Source: Saccoglossus kowalevskii
Taxonomy: Eukaryota > Hemichordata > Enteropneusta > Harrimaniidae
DNA: 24,416 nt
Assembly (NCBI RefSeq): GCF_000003605.2
Contig: NW_003109978.1
Span: 400,556 to 424,971 of the forward strand
Direction: 5' to 3'
Below, piece by piece: positions 1 to 10,115 of the stretch. Both the position numbers and the translations under genes were made by a program. The notes beneath the pieces are model-generated. The model saw only the letters and a list, made by a program, of their open reading frames with translations. It was not told where the DNA came from and searched no databases. Numbering within the stretch: position 1 is the stretch's first letter; every line of letters begins with the position of its first letter.

Positions 1-441
1 TTCTATTGGTTGCAAACCATCATTCTATTGGTTACTAAACCACATTTGTATTGCTTATCAAACTACCATACTATTGGTTACCAAATCACATTTTTATTGT
101 TTATCAAACTACCATTCTATTGGTAGCAAACCACCATTCTATTGGTTACTAAACCACATTTTTATTGCTAATCAAACTACCGTTCTATTGTTGCAAACCA
201 CCATTCTATTGGCTGTGAACAACCATTCTACTGGTTACAAACCACCATTCTATTGGTTGCAAACCACCATTCTAATTGTTGCAAACTAGCATTCTATTGG
301 TTACTAAACCACATTTTTATTGCTTATCAAACTACCATTCTATTGGTTGCAAACCACCATTCTAATTGTTGCAAACCACCATTCTATTGGTTACTAAACC
401 ACCATTGTATTTGTTACTAAACCACATTTTTATTGCTTATC
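1..441. repeat. 22-23 bp minisatellite, about 20 units
   Basis: About twenty consecutive units of 21-23 bp can be lined up. The core is TTCTATTGGTTGCAAACCACCA, alternating irregularly with variants such as TTCTATTGGTTACTAAACCACAT and a TTTTATTGCTTATCAAACTACCA form. Two or three variants recur in the same order (for example near 120-175 and 290-345), so there is some higher-order structure. Most units carry ATTGG, the reverse complement of CCAAT. The array starts at or before base 1 and fades out at about 441. The open frame across it is a by-product of the repeat and is not a gene. Confidence 0.93.
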
Positions 442-465
442 ATTATTATTATGGATACTTATAAA

Positions 466-1035
466 CCCAAAACTAATTAGATCATTGCATTATTTTAGTG
501 TATTATATGTACCAAGTTTCAATGGAAAAAGATTAAGTACTCGAGATATTACTGGAAAAGCTAAAAACTGATTAATTATTATGCAAATTAGGTAATCAAA
601 ATTCACAGATTTTAATGTAAAACTAATAATGTCATAGACCACCAATTTACCAAGTTCATTGAAATGTGATTGAGATATCTATGGAAAAGACAAAAAAATA
701 AGAATTTGTAATTAGGTAATTACTATGCACATATTTACCGGTAAACCAAAATTAACCAGGTCTGTGCATTGTCCTAGAACATATAAGTATCATTGAAATT
801 TAATGAGGAAAAGCCAAAAATTTACTAATTATGCAAATTAAGTAAATTTATTAGATCTATGCATTGTCCTATGACATCTCTGTACTCAGTTTCGCTGTAA
901 TGTGATGACAGTATTTGAGATATTAGTGGAAAAGTTAAAATTGACTAATCATTATGCAAATTAGGTAATTTATATGCACGGGTTTGCATTATCCCAGAGC
1001 ATCTAAGTACTGAGTTACATCATAAACAAACATAT
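466..1035. repeat. Diverged tandem repeat, ~125-140 bp units with ATGCAAAT octamers
   Basis: Four to five diverged units follow the minisatellite. Each has, in order, an atgcaaattaggtaa-like block (581, 830 and 954), a 'tctgtgcattgtcctagaacat'-like block (about 760, 858, 985), a 'cagtttcattgaaatgtgatgaga' block and a 'tattagtggaaaagctaaaa' block (about 550, 690, 800, 930). Spacing varies and identity is modest. The octamer ATGCAAAT matches the POU/Oct binding consensus, but nothing else suggests regulation. It looks like an old satellite. Confidence 0.72.
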
Positions 1036-1039
1036 GCTT

Positions 1040-3580
1040 CTCAAGATATCAGAGAAACAGATGGACACACAAAAAACAGCAAAGAATAAGTTGCATATCA
1101 ATAATCCGGTATACAATAAATTATTTTTTGAGCTTATGTGCACCTGTATTAGATGCGCTTTTATTAAAATACAAATAGCAAATATGGTATATTTATTATA
1201 TATATATATATTACAAAAAAGACTTGCATATTTATGTTAATAATAGTACCAATGACATAAAATCAAGCTGGTCTTCAACATAAACAATTTTTGATGTTTT
1301 AAGATATATTTTTATAAAGTATATAAATACTTTCTTTTCGAGTATTTCTATACTGTTGTTTTTCGGGCCTTTTTTTTTTAATAAATATTTGTGTGCCAGG
1401 CAACAGTTTATGACAAAAGATGTCCTTACAGTGTATCCTGACTTTTTGTATGGGCAAATTGTGAGTGTAATTGAGAGTAAAACACTTCCACCATGCATAT
1501 ACAGTACATTTTCCAACAAATATCAATATTTAGGACTGAGCAGCTGAGTCGTTTAACCATCTTCATTTCATATTGAGATATTGTAAGTTATTGCACCATC
1601 TGAGTATGACCAGGGCCAGTATAACACACAAGAAGCTGTGAACCTCAACAAAGGTTTCACCAAAATCGCATCATCACTGAATGAATATACATGTATTTCA
1701 AACAGTGGTTTTTTACCTACCGGTACTCAGTGAGAGTCTATGGGACACTATTTTGCCTTCCCATTAAACCTTTTCACCACCAGACTTTTTTGTCCAAATT
1801 TGTTTGCACTCTTTTCTTATGTTCTGCAATATTTCTGGACATGAACCCTAATTTTGATGTCAACAGACAAAATTTGAGACAATATCACTTTTTACTCAAA
1901 AAAATTGGCTATTTTTGTCCCAATCTTCTAGAAGAAAGTGCAGAGTAAAATGGACTATTTTGTGAATTTGTGATGAAAAGAGGGAACTTGTGGTGAAACA
2001 CACCCTGGGTACACACAGCGGTTTTTCGCCAACCCCCTAACCCAAATGAGTCTGCGACACTCTCATCAAGGGGGCAGCAGACCAGCCCCAGTACTATGAA
2101 TACTGGTGTACTACACTACAATAGTACCAGTGTTCACAAAACTATTAAGTGAAAACAAATATTGTTACGAAAGTGTTTTCACATTAAAAAATGATTCCTA
2201 AAACACCCATTTACATGTTTATGGAGATTTTAAGCGATTTATCAAAATTACTCATGGTGAAAAAATCTCATTTATGAGACGGGTATTTATAAGTCAAATT
2301 AAGTGTCACATTTATTTGAAAATTCTAAAAAACAATATTTTTTTTCCCCTGCCTAAAAAATATAGTTCCATTTTTTGGTCACTTTAATCTGACAAAAAAA
2401 AAAAATTGTACCAGGTAAAAAATAGACAAAAGTTGACGACTTGTACCCTAATGATGTGACGGGTAAAAAAAAAATTGTGATAAATTTTCCGATTATTTTT
2501 TTTTAGCTCTATAGACGAAAAAAACGACCGTAAAACTTGAATGTAAAGTTATAGTCAACATTTTAAAACAGAGAAAAAAAAACCGCACATACGTGTACTG
2601 CACAACTCATTCGAGCTCATTTGATGACATGGCGTACAGTTTGAAAAAAACAAACACACGAAAGTAATATAAATTTACATTTACAAAGTCCTGCGGCGGT
2701 GAGACTGAGAGTGTGTAAATATAAGAACGCGGTCTGTCACAACATTCACTTGCCTATTTGTCAAAAAACATGAGATAAGCTCACCTATTGGTTGGTTTCT
2801 ATGACCCGTCCTTTGTTCTGATTTCAACAAAATTACAATTAACTACACAGAGCTCTGTTCCTTCTGCTACATACTAGTATGCATGTCTTCGCTGTAGACC
2901 CTTGACGATAAAAAAACAAGGGTCAAACTGGGGTCATTAAGCTCTATAAAATGCAACTACATCCTCGATCCGATAATATATGTAAACCGATTTTAAAATA
3001 ACTTAATACTATCTTCCTGACATGATTTCTTACGCTATAATTTTAAATATTCCATGTAATTTATGTATATTAATAGCTATATCTCATGAAAACAAATGAT
3101 CCAGTTGTGAAAAACCTTTGATCTATATATTTTTATTGTGAACGAGGACATTACTGTGTGATGGCGCTGTATCAGTATCGGGTTTTCTGCTGTCTGTCGC
3201 GGTGCGTGTTATGGTCATAGTGGCTAGTGTGGTACCCAATGATAGTCCAGGCCTAAGAGTGTATGATATTCCAATAATCGGAAGGCTATTTAGTTGGAGT
3301 CATACATGTGTATAATCTGTATACTTATATGCATCCACTCTTTTCAAAACAATTTGATTTTTACGTCAAAATATTGTGGATTGAGAGAATAAATAAAAAG
3401 GATGCTGATTACTGCATTTAATCTGATTTGCAAACATGATAACAAAATTGACGTTAGACATATGTGAATAAAATACGTAAAAAATAAAATAAATGCATAA
3501 ATAACGTCGCGTTACCAAGCAAGATGTAACGATGAGCTTTGCACAGTGTACCAAAGTAGCATTGATTCAGAACACATAGA
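1040..3580. other. AT-rich stretch with no recognised gene
   Basis: Only short open frames on both strands (largest 95 codons, overlapping others), without recognisable motifs or splice-bounded coding exons. It holds a short (TA)n run near 1195-1212 and many A or T homopolymers between 2330 and 2580. I see no RNA gene, no clear transposon end and no repeat shared with the rest of the window. Confidence 0.6.
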
Positions 3581-3581
3581 C

Positions 3582-3651
3582 TTTAAGAGCAAATGTCTGT
3601 AAGAATTAAACAATGGTGGCAGGCGCAAAACAAATAGATTTGGCTCATATT
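3582..3651 (+). repeat. Left terminal inverted repeat
   Basis: Pairs with 7270-7341 on the opposite strand. Shared blocks are TTTAAGAGCAAAT, TCTGTAAG, AAACAATGGTGGCAGG and GATTTGGCTCATATT, separated by a few mismatches and a small length difference. Identity looks like about 80 percent by eye. Confidence 0.78.
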
Positions 3652-3654
3652 ATT

Positions 3655-4860
3655 ATCAAAGATGAATCTATGTATTGCCTATCAAATGAAGTTTCGGGTC
3701 ATGACGTTCGGTCACGTGGTTGTCCCTGAAATTAGGCCATTTTTTGCATTTGACGCAAATTGTAAATTTTAGCTTTGTTCAACGTACGCAACGTGACGAA
3801 GTGAACAATAATTCTAATTCAACTTCTGGTCAAATGTACATCTATGTATTGTCTATCAAATAGATGCTTGTAGAGTTTCGGGTCATAACGTGAAGTCACG
3901 TGGTTGGCCCTGAAAGTAGGCCATTTTTTACATTTGACAAAAATTGTGAATTTTAGCTTTGTTCAACGTACACTACGTGACGAAGTGAACAATAATTCTA
4001 ATTCAACTTCTGGTCAAATGTACATCTATGTATTGTCTATCAAATAAATGCTTGTAGAGTTTCGGGTCATAACGTTAAGTCACGTGGTTGTCCCTGAAAG
4101 TAGACCACTTTTTGCATTGTGAATTTTCAAAGTATGCTACGTGAAGAAATGAAGAAGAATTCTGATTCAACTTCTGATGAAATGTACATCTTTGTATTTT
4201 CAACTTATTATCAAAGGTGAATCTATGTATTGCCTATCAAATGAATGATTGCAGAGTTTCGGGTCATGACGTTCGGTCACGTGGTTGTCCCTGAAATTAA
4301 GCCATTTTTTGCAATTTGACAAAAATTGTGAATATTAGCTTTGTTCAACGTACGCAACGTGACGAAGTGAACAATAATTCTAATTCAACTTTTGTTCAAA
4401 TGTACATCTAAGTATTGTCTGTCAAAGAAATGCTTGTAGAGTTTCGGGTCGTAACGTTAAGTCACGTGGTTGTCCCTGAAAGTAGGCCACTTTTTGCATT
4501 GTGATATGCCACGTGAAGAAATGAAGAAGAATTCTGATTCAACTTCTGAACAAATGTACATCTTTGTATTTTTTACTGAATATATGCTTGTAGAGCTTCG
4601 GGTCATGACACCTAATCACATGGTTGTCCCTGAAAGCAGGTCACTTTTTGTGCTCAACGAAAATTGTGAATTTTAGCTATGTTCAAAGTATGCTACTGTA
4701 CCTGCTACTGTACCTGATTCTAACTCAACTTCTTCTTAAGCCAGTCATCTATGTGCTGCCTATCAAGTAACTGCTCGTAGAGTTTTAGGGAGTGACGTTT
4801 AGTCCCGGGAAGTCTCTGAAAATAGGCCATATTTAGACATTGTGTACCAACTGAATGTTA
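3655..4860 (+). repeat. Left subterminal array, seven ~180-bp units
   Basis: The marker GTTTCGGGTCATAACG occurs, with variation, at about 3691, 3875, 4059, 4256, 4441, 4595 and 4782, giving spacings of about 184, 184, 197, 185, 154 and 187. Each unit has, in order, CAAATGTACATCTATGTATT, TATCAAAT, TGCTTGTAGAG, the marker, GTCACGTGGTTGTCCCTGAA, TAGGCCA, TTGTGAATTTTAGCTTTGTT and AATAATTCTAATTCAACTTC. The palindrome CACGTG is present in the first five units, is CACATG in the sixth and is lost in the seventh. The units decay towards the interior. The 68-codon open frame at 4470-4676 is part of this repeat. Confidence 0.9.
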
Positions 4861-4940
4861 GGAACGTTTGTTCCCGTGTTAGTGTTCCTTTTGATATGCA
4901 TTATAGAACATAGCTGAATTTAAAACAATATCTTAGTTTC

Positions 4941-4946
4941 TTTATT
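4941..4946 (-). promoter_or_regulatory. Possible polyadenylation signal AATAAA
   Basis: AATAAA on the minus strand about 260 nt after the stop codon at 5204 of the zinc-finger-encoding relic. Position and strand fit a 3' end for that gene, but AATAAA is common by chance in sequence this AT-rich. Confidence 0.3.
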
Positions 4947-5203
4947 ACAAATTGATATTTATACGGCGCTTAACTAAACTTTAAGTTAACACAGTAAGTG
5001 CATTATCAGTCATTGTAATACCAATCTAATATACATTACACATTGACAATGTTAAAAGAAACAAACTGTTCAAGAGGCATCTTCTCCAAAGTAACGGAAC
5101 ATTCTAACAACATTTATCTAACAAAGCCTACATGAGAACACACAAACCTCTACGTCTTAGTACACTCTAGTTTTACACAAACCAGGTAGAAACTCAAGTA
5201 CTC

Positions 5204-6434
5204 TCAAAGTTTTGCAACAAATGCCGACATGCGTCGACGATCAGTGATGGAGGATACGTCGACATCAAAGTGCTCGCAAATGGACCTTAATACTACTATG
5301 CCAATCTCATACAGGCCTCCCCTCTTTGCCAAGTCACAAAGGTTGAATATATCGTACAGGACAGGGTGACATAGTTCGACGTTGGTGATGATTTCCTCCT
5401 GTATGCGACTGTTAGAGGATTCGATTACAGCAGGGGCCTGTTGCTCCTCCTCCTCAGAACCTTCTGAAGCGTTATGGCGTTTAGCTGTCAGTCGGGAGAA
5501 ATAGCTAGAGACTTGCTGGCCAGTCAAAAAGTCCTGCACCTGGAATAGCTGTTGGCCTTGTGCCTTCTTCAGACTGCGCAGTGCCCATCCTTGCTGTGGG
5601 AAAGGTGTTGTTCTATTTACTTCTAAGGATGGCTCTACATGTGGCACTTCTGACAGACCCTGTGCAAGCTTTTCTGCGTACTTCAACTTTGTCTTGTCCA
5701 GCAAAGTCTCTCTTTCAAGGCGACGTTTGTGCTTTCCGACAGCTACATGAGCCTCCAGACCTTTGCATGTTTTATAAATCTTGACGCAGCTCTCTTCTGG
5801 ACAAGGCAAAAGGCTACCATTGGCTGGGTTGCACAGTCTCATCACTTGCCGCATCTTCATCAGAATCTGACTTCTTGTTAAGCTTGCACCTTCATCTGCC
5901 TGGACCTAATGGGTTGAAATGCAGAACCAGGATTTGACGGCTGACTGGCAATCTTCAGTAGCGGTGGTTCTATGGCAGGCAATCGCAGCCAAGGGACAAT
6001 ATTCCCTTCTCCGATGTTGTATGCTCGCCAGACACGTATACCTGCATCACTAAACTCAAAGAGTTTGGTGATTCCACTCAGTTTTATGGATGTCGCTGCA
6101 AGATCTGCACCCACTTCACACAGAAAGACTTTTCTCCCGGATTTCTCCCGGGATTTGTGATAACACCAAGCATTGTCACTTCGGAGGTATATGGACTTGG
6201 ATAGATTCCTTGCTGGTATGCTACCGTGATGTGCCATGATATGCCCCGCTTTCTAAACCAGCCTGTTTGGCTTTCCGTGTACTTCCTTGGCAGGAACTTC
6301 ATTTCCCAGTCCAGTACCAGAAGCACACTTGTATTATCCAGGCTATTCAGAAGTACATGCCAGGCGTCATTTTGATTACACTTTGTCCCGTAGAGTACTT
6401 TGAATATGGCTAACATTTTTTTTGGCAAATGCAA
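5204..6434 (-). pseudogene. Broken transposon-borne gene: RNase-H-like part plus C2H2 zinc finger
   Basis: Three open segments in different frames follow one another. 6084-6434 carries LDWEMKFLPRKYTESQ and then KRGISWHIT. 5878-6237 carries LRSDNAWCYHKS and later VWRAYNIGEGNIVPW. 5204-5860 carries a zinc finger, CPEESC...H-X5-H (Cys-X4-Cys-X12-His-X5-His), then DFLTGQQVSSYFSRL, an acidic patch, and a C-terminal block with HPVLYDIFNLCDLAKRGG and ICEHFD. I recall the same motif order in uncharacterised single-frame proteins of cnidarians, molluscs and lancelets. Against that memory this copy lacks stretches between the segments, has at least two frameshifts, and has a short zinc-finger-to-FLTGQQ region. 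The Asp residues in LDWEMKF and SDNAWCYH could be catalytic residues of a DDE-type transposase, but that is inference. The first ~24 codons of the upstream segment come from the subterminal repeat and are not original protein. A frameshift also seems to lie just before the finger: an acidic DSDEDAASDETVQPS stretch is in another frame there. Probably non-functional. Confidence 0.72.
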
Positions 6435-6900
6435 AAAAGTAGCCTACTTTCATGGACAGCCACGTCACTAAACTTTACGACCCACAACTCTACAAACATT
6501 CATTTGATAGACAATACATAGATCTACATTTGATCAGAAGTTGAGTTAACGTTCTAATTCACTTTGTCCAGTATAGTACTTTGAACATGGCAAAAATTCC
6601 AAAAATTCGCCTAGTACAAAAATGACCTACTTTCAGGGACAACCACGTGACTAAACATTACGACTCGAAACTCTACAAGCAATTATTTGATAAGTTATGC
6701 ATAGATCAACATTTGGAAAGAAGTTGAGTTAGAATTCTATTTTACTTTGTCATGTAGAGTACTTTGAAGATGGCTTACATCCACATCTTTGGTCAAGCGC
6801 AAAAAAAATACCTACTTCTTGGTACGAGCACGTATGAACCAAACAAGTTACCAACTTTTGGAAGATATAATTTGAAAGATATTTTAATTATCTATGTATA
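6366..6900 (-). repeat. Right subterminal array, inverted relative to the left one
   Basis: Read on the minus strand, two clear units and a third diverged one match the left array: the CACGTGGTTGTCCCTGAAAG block (plus-strand cctactttcagggacaaccacgtg near 6627; a weaker copy near 6442), CTTGTAGAGTTTCG (near 6660; diverged near 6480), and ATTCTAACTCAACTTC (near 6722). Spacing is about 183 bp. A further partial unit begins inside the open frame that ends at 6434, so the array runs directly into the coding part. The 6780-6900 portion is strongly decayed. Confidence 0.82.
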
Positions 6901-7269
6901 GTACAAATTTCAAGTAAAAAAAATTCAAGAGCGGCACTAATAGCATTACAAAAAATTACATATTTTAGAAGCTAGAAACATTGCTGCATTGTTTTCAGGC
7001 TTCCAAGAAACTGAAGTCTATCTCTTTCACACTTTCACAACAATTTTCAAAAAGCCAAAAGCCAAAAGGTCTTATTTTGTTTTGACGATAAGCTCAAAGG
7101 TGTGGCAGAGACAATGCCGCGAATTATGCTGATTCCCGTGTTTTTGAGATGCAAAAATTGGGAAAAATGGCCAGAAATCTTTATTTGTCTGTTACCATGG
7201 CAACAATGAGTTTTGATCTAAAAGAAGGCTATTTTGAGGGGATGTGGACCAAGTACTACCACTGTGCAA
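6901..7269. other. Unassigned interior of the transposon-like element
   Basis: AT-rich spacer between the right array and the right TIR. I see no counterpart at the left end and no convincing coding sequence. The small open frame at 7149-7337 runs into the TIR and has no recognisable motif. Confidence 0.5.
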
Positions 7270-7341
7270 AATATGAGCCAAATCGATTTTTTGATCCCTG
7301 CCACCATTGTTTGATCCTTACAGATATTTGCTCTTAAAAGC
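7270..7341 (-). repeat. Right terminal inverted repeat
   Basis: Inverted partner of the left terminal repeat. On the plus strand it reads ATATGAGCCAAATCGATTTT, then CTGCCACCATTGTTTGATC, then CTTACAGATATTTGCTCTTA, ending near AAAAGC. It is followed after about 9 bp by a copy of the GGATTATGGG repeat family. Confidence 0.78.
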
Positions 7342-7349
7342 TTGTTTAA

Positions 7350-7423
7350 AGGGCGGTGTTCGTCGTGCCGCGCATGTGCGACATTTGGATTGATAAACAG
7401 TTATTTCCCCCATAATCCAATGC
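7350..7423 (-). repeat. GCATTGGATTATGGG repeat family, copy 1
   Basis: On the minus strand it begins GCATTGGATTATGGGGGAAA, then has TGTTTAT, then ACATGCGCGG and ends near CACCGCCCT. Copies 2 (8859-8918) and 3 (13430-13501) share the start, the A-rich stretch, the TTTAT block and, for copy 3, the ATGCG and CGCCCT end. It is probably an old short interspersed repeat of unknown class. Confidence 0.6.
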
Positions 7424-7451
7424 ACAGCACAAGTCTTGGCCTGGTCGTTTT

Positions 7452-7751
7452 TTCGCTGGTTTTCCTGGTCCTCGGCATCCTGTTAAGCTATCATTAAAAT
7501 TATTAGAACGCGCATTTGCAATAATTGAGGGCGCTATTGCAAACTGTTCCTTAAGTGCTTTAACATATGTTTCATTCTACTGTTGTCCGATTTTACAAAG
7601 CACGAGTACATATAAAGTAACAGTGTTTTCGTACATTTATTTGCAATTTACTGTCTGAAAAAAAAAGAATATTTTTTGTCAAAACGGGAAGAATATGCAT
7701 AAGTTTTGCTTACTATGAATTTGCGTGGAGAAGCAAATACAACATTGCACT
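7452..7751 (+). repeat. ~300-bp direct repeat, copy 1
   Basis: Closely matches 9563-9845 from TTCGCTGGTTTTCCTGGTCC to CAAATACAACATTGCACT, with a few small deletions and point changes. Flanking sequence on both sides differs, so the ends are well defined. There are no terminal inverted repeats and no tRNA-like A or B boxes that I can see. It could be an interspersed element present twice, or a pair of LTR-like repeats. Confidence 0.88.
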
Positions 7752-8158
7752 GTATTGTTTTGATAAAATTGTACCTATGTTTGAGAGTAGATGCTAGTAG
7801 TCTCTTCCAGCATACGCTGATAACATTTCCACAAAATGTGGCCCTCTCAAAAAGTGTCTTGGCCTCCTATTGAAAATGGGGTGGCCTAATCTGATAACTA
7901 TCTCCAGACGCCAGTTTTAATCAGCACAGACGATTTGTTAACAAGTTTGCTGACTATGTTGGTAATTAGGTGTTCTTTCATTCACGCGTCCACAGTAAGC
8001 AGTAGTTGATTCGTATTCTACTTGGCAACTTAAAATTAACTTTAGTAAATGTAATATCATATCTTTTAGCATGGATCTTATTTTAATTAAACACATATAT
8101 AAAATTCGTCAGGTTGTTGTTAGTAGAGTAACGATTATACGCGATTTAGAGTAAACTT

Positions 8159-8812
8159 CATTTTAGAGATCATATAAAGAATTGTGTAAGAAAAGCCTTT
8201 AAAATGTTGGGTTTTCTAAAGCGAACGTGTAAATCTATTAATAGCGGCCATCTTATTATTACCATATACAACTTTAGTGAAAAGAAACCTGGAGTACTGT
8301 TCTCAGGTGTGGTATCCTTTACAAACATTGCTTGTTAATAAAATTGAACGAGCTCAAAAGAAATATATCAAATTTTCATGTACAAAGTCAAATATATTCA
8401 TCAAAAGTTTATGTATCACTGTGCAACCATTTCAACATACCTCTAGAAATACGTCGCAAATTTCTTGACTTGTATTTTTTTACACAAATCCCTCCCCTTG
8501 TTACGATTGCTCCTATATCTTATCGGAAATCCCTTTGCGCTCGCTTTTCCATATCCCAAAATGTCAAATAAATACCAGAAAAAGTTCAAACTTCCTTGTA
8601 TACTTCCTCTTTTTAATACAATTTCAAAAAAAATTACACAATTAATAGTTTTAAAAACAATGTAGTCGCTTTTTTAGAAAGCATTTTTTTTGTTATTTAT
8701 GATTTTTAATATTTGATACATGTTTTATTTGTTAAATATTTTATTGTGCAAGCCTTTAATTGTTTATTTTTTTTGCCTGTTAGGTCTAGCTTAATAAAAT
8801 AAAAAAAAATAA
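8159..8812 (+). mobile_element. Dead non-LTR retrotransposon 3' fragment (Jockey/CR1-like)
   Basis: C-terminal part of a reverse-transcriptase ORF, split over three frames. First HIKNCVRKAFKMLGFLKRTC (from about 8171), then KRNLEYCSQVWYPL and NKIERAQKKYIKF (8280-8365), then LEIRRKFLDLYFFTQIPP (about 8440-8500). This order, a K-A-x-K-M-L-G-F-x-K-R-x-C block, an LEYCSxVWxP block, an IERAQKK block and an RRxFLDL block, is typical of the region after the catalytic core in Jockey, CR1 and related elements. An A-rich 3' tail ending AATAAAATAAAAAAAAATAA lies at about 8792-8811. The catalytic RT core, endonuclease and 5' part are absent. Non-functional. Confidence 0.85.
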
Positions 8813-8858
8813 GTGTACATGGCACCCATGTCAAACCCTGATTTCCGTTGGGAGAACG

Positions 8859-8918
8859 CATTGGATTATGGGTAAAATCAATGTTTATCTAAGCAAATCT
8901 TGTTTGGGTAAACCGCTC
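8859..8918 (+). repeat. GCATTGGATTATGGG repeat family, copy 2
   Basis: Begins GCATTGGATTATGGGTAAAA and continues through ATGTTTAT and CAAATCTTG. The match to copies 1 and 3 stops after about 60 bases. Confidence 0.55.
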
Positions 8919-8927
8919 TTTTATTAT

Positions 8928-8960
8928 AAATTAAATTAAATTAAATTAAATTAAATTAAA
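8928..8960. repeat. (TTAAA)n microsatellite
   Basis: Six to seven uninterrupted TTAAA units, placed about 115 bases after the A-rich end of the retrotransposon fragment. Confidence 0.97.
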
Positions 8961-9562
8961 TCCATGTGAAATACTATCATTTCGATCTCAAACAATACAG
9001 CGCAAAATGACCTTTTATTATAGTACAAGAACAGAAGGGGCTGTGGCATTTAATGAAACTTGGTACCCAGATAGAATGCGCATTTTATTGAAATTATATG
9101 TCCAAATAATACTGTTTTCACTAATAATAATAGCCAACTCAACTGTGTCTCATTTACGATCTCATTACTATGACAGCAACCTTAACTAGGTTACATAAGT
9201 CGACCCATTATGTTGATTTTTATCTTTAACGAAGTGTTATAAGATGATGCGTACTCTATGTAGTTGACCCAGTAAACAAACAGAAAAATGTACAAATAAT
9301 TTGCAAAGAAATCGCCTATTATCAGCAATAAATCTACATAGGTAGGTCGATGAATTTAGAATTAATGAAAATAGTAACACAGCGACCAGTGTTGGTGTAG
9401 ATGTTATTGTGCCCATACATGGACTAATAGGCTTGTGTGTGAAATGATATCCATGCATTACGTAAAGTAAGCGCCTTGCCGTTAAAAGACGCAACGTTTA
9501 AGAACATAGTGTCATAAGACGGTTTTCTAGTGATAGCGCCATCAGTAGGTTTACGTGCGAGA
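8961..9562. other. Unassigned DNA between microsatellite and second direct repeat
   Basis: Short open frames only (60 codons plus strand at 9007, 85 codons minus strand at 9237-9494), with no recognisable domain or splice context. Nothing supportable. Confidence 0.5.
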
Positions 9563-9845
9563 TTCGCTGGTTTTCCTGGTCCTCGGCATTCTGTTAAGCT
9601 ATCATTATAATTATTAGAACGTGCATTTGCAATAATTGAGGGCGATATTGCAAACTGTTTAACATGTGTTTCATTCTACTGTTGTCCGATTTTTACAAAG
9701 CACGAGTACATATAAAGTAACAATGTTCGTACATGTATTTGCAATTTACTGTCGGAAAAAAAATATTTTTTGTCAAAACGGGAAGAATATGCATAAGTTT
9801 TGCTTACTATGAATTCGCGCGGATAGGCAAATACAACATTGCACT
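9563..9845 (+). repeat. ~300-bp direct repeat, copy 2
   Basis: Same orientation as 7452-7751. Relative to copy 1 it lacks about 13 bases after GCAAACTGTT and has small indels in the A-run near 9760. The two copies lie about 2.1 kb apart and bracket the retrotransposon fragment and the TTAAA microsatellite. Confidence 0.88.
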
Positions 9846-10064
9846 TACAACATGTGTAATTAATATCGAATTATCGAATAACAAATAATTTACATGGATA
9901 TTATGTTTAACAGATGGAAACAACGCAGCAAAAAAGTTCGTACCTGTAAACCTCGCATGTTATTACAACTAGTATTTCGCATTCCATTCCATTTCATGAA
10001 TGGAAATTAACATGTATTGAATAGCAATTACGTACGAATAGTTGATTCACTGTACATTCTACCA

Positions 10065-10115
10065 ATCATTAGGGTCACGTATATGTAATCCACACTACAT
10101 GTTAGTCAATATAGT
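10065..10115 (+). repeat. Diverged direct repeat, copy 1
   Basis: Contains GGTCACGTATATGTAATCCA, then CACTACATGTTAGTCAATA. It matches 11708-11757 in order with scattered substitutions. Confidence 0.55.

Larger units (their letters stand above)
3582..7341 (-). mobile_element. Decayed DNA-transposon-like element with TIRs and inward repeat arrays
   Basis: The two ends are inverted copies of each other. The left end (3582-3651) begins TTTAAGAGCAAATGTCTGTA and runs through CAATGGTGGCAGG to GATTTGGCTCATATT. The right end (7270-7338/7341), read on the minus strand, has the same blocks in the same order with scattered substitutions. Inside each TIR is a tandem array of ~180-bp units, and the two arrays are in opposite orientation (3655-4860 plus, 6366-6900 minus). 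Between them lies a broken protein-coding region on the minus strand. I could not fix a target-site duplication: the flanks differ right next to the TIRs. The superfamily is unknown to me. The terminal structure is seen directly; calling it a transposon is inference from TIRs plus an internal gene. Confidence 0.75.

Noticed and set aside
1..441. CRISPR-like array
   Set aside because: Units are contiguous 22-23 bp repeats with no unique spacers, in an animal genome. It is a minisatellite.
4470..4676. 68-codon plus-strand open frame
   Set aside because: Entirely inside the 180-bp tandem array; sister units lack the frame.
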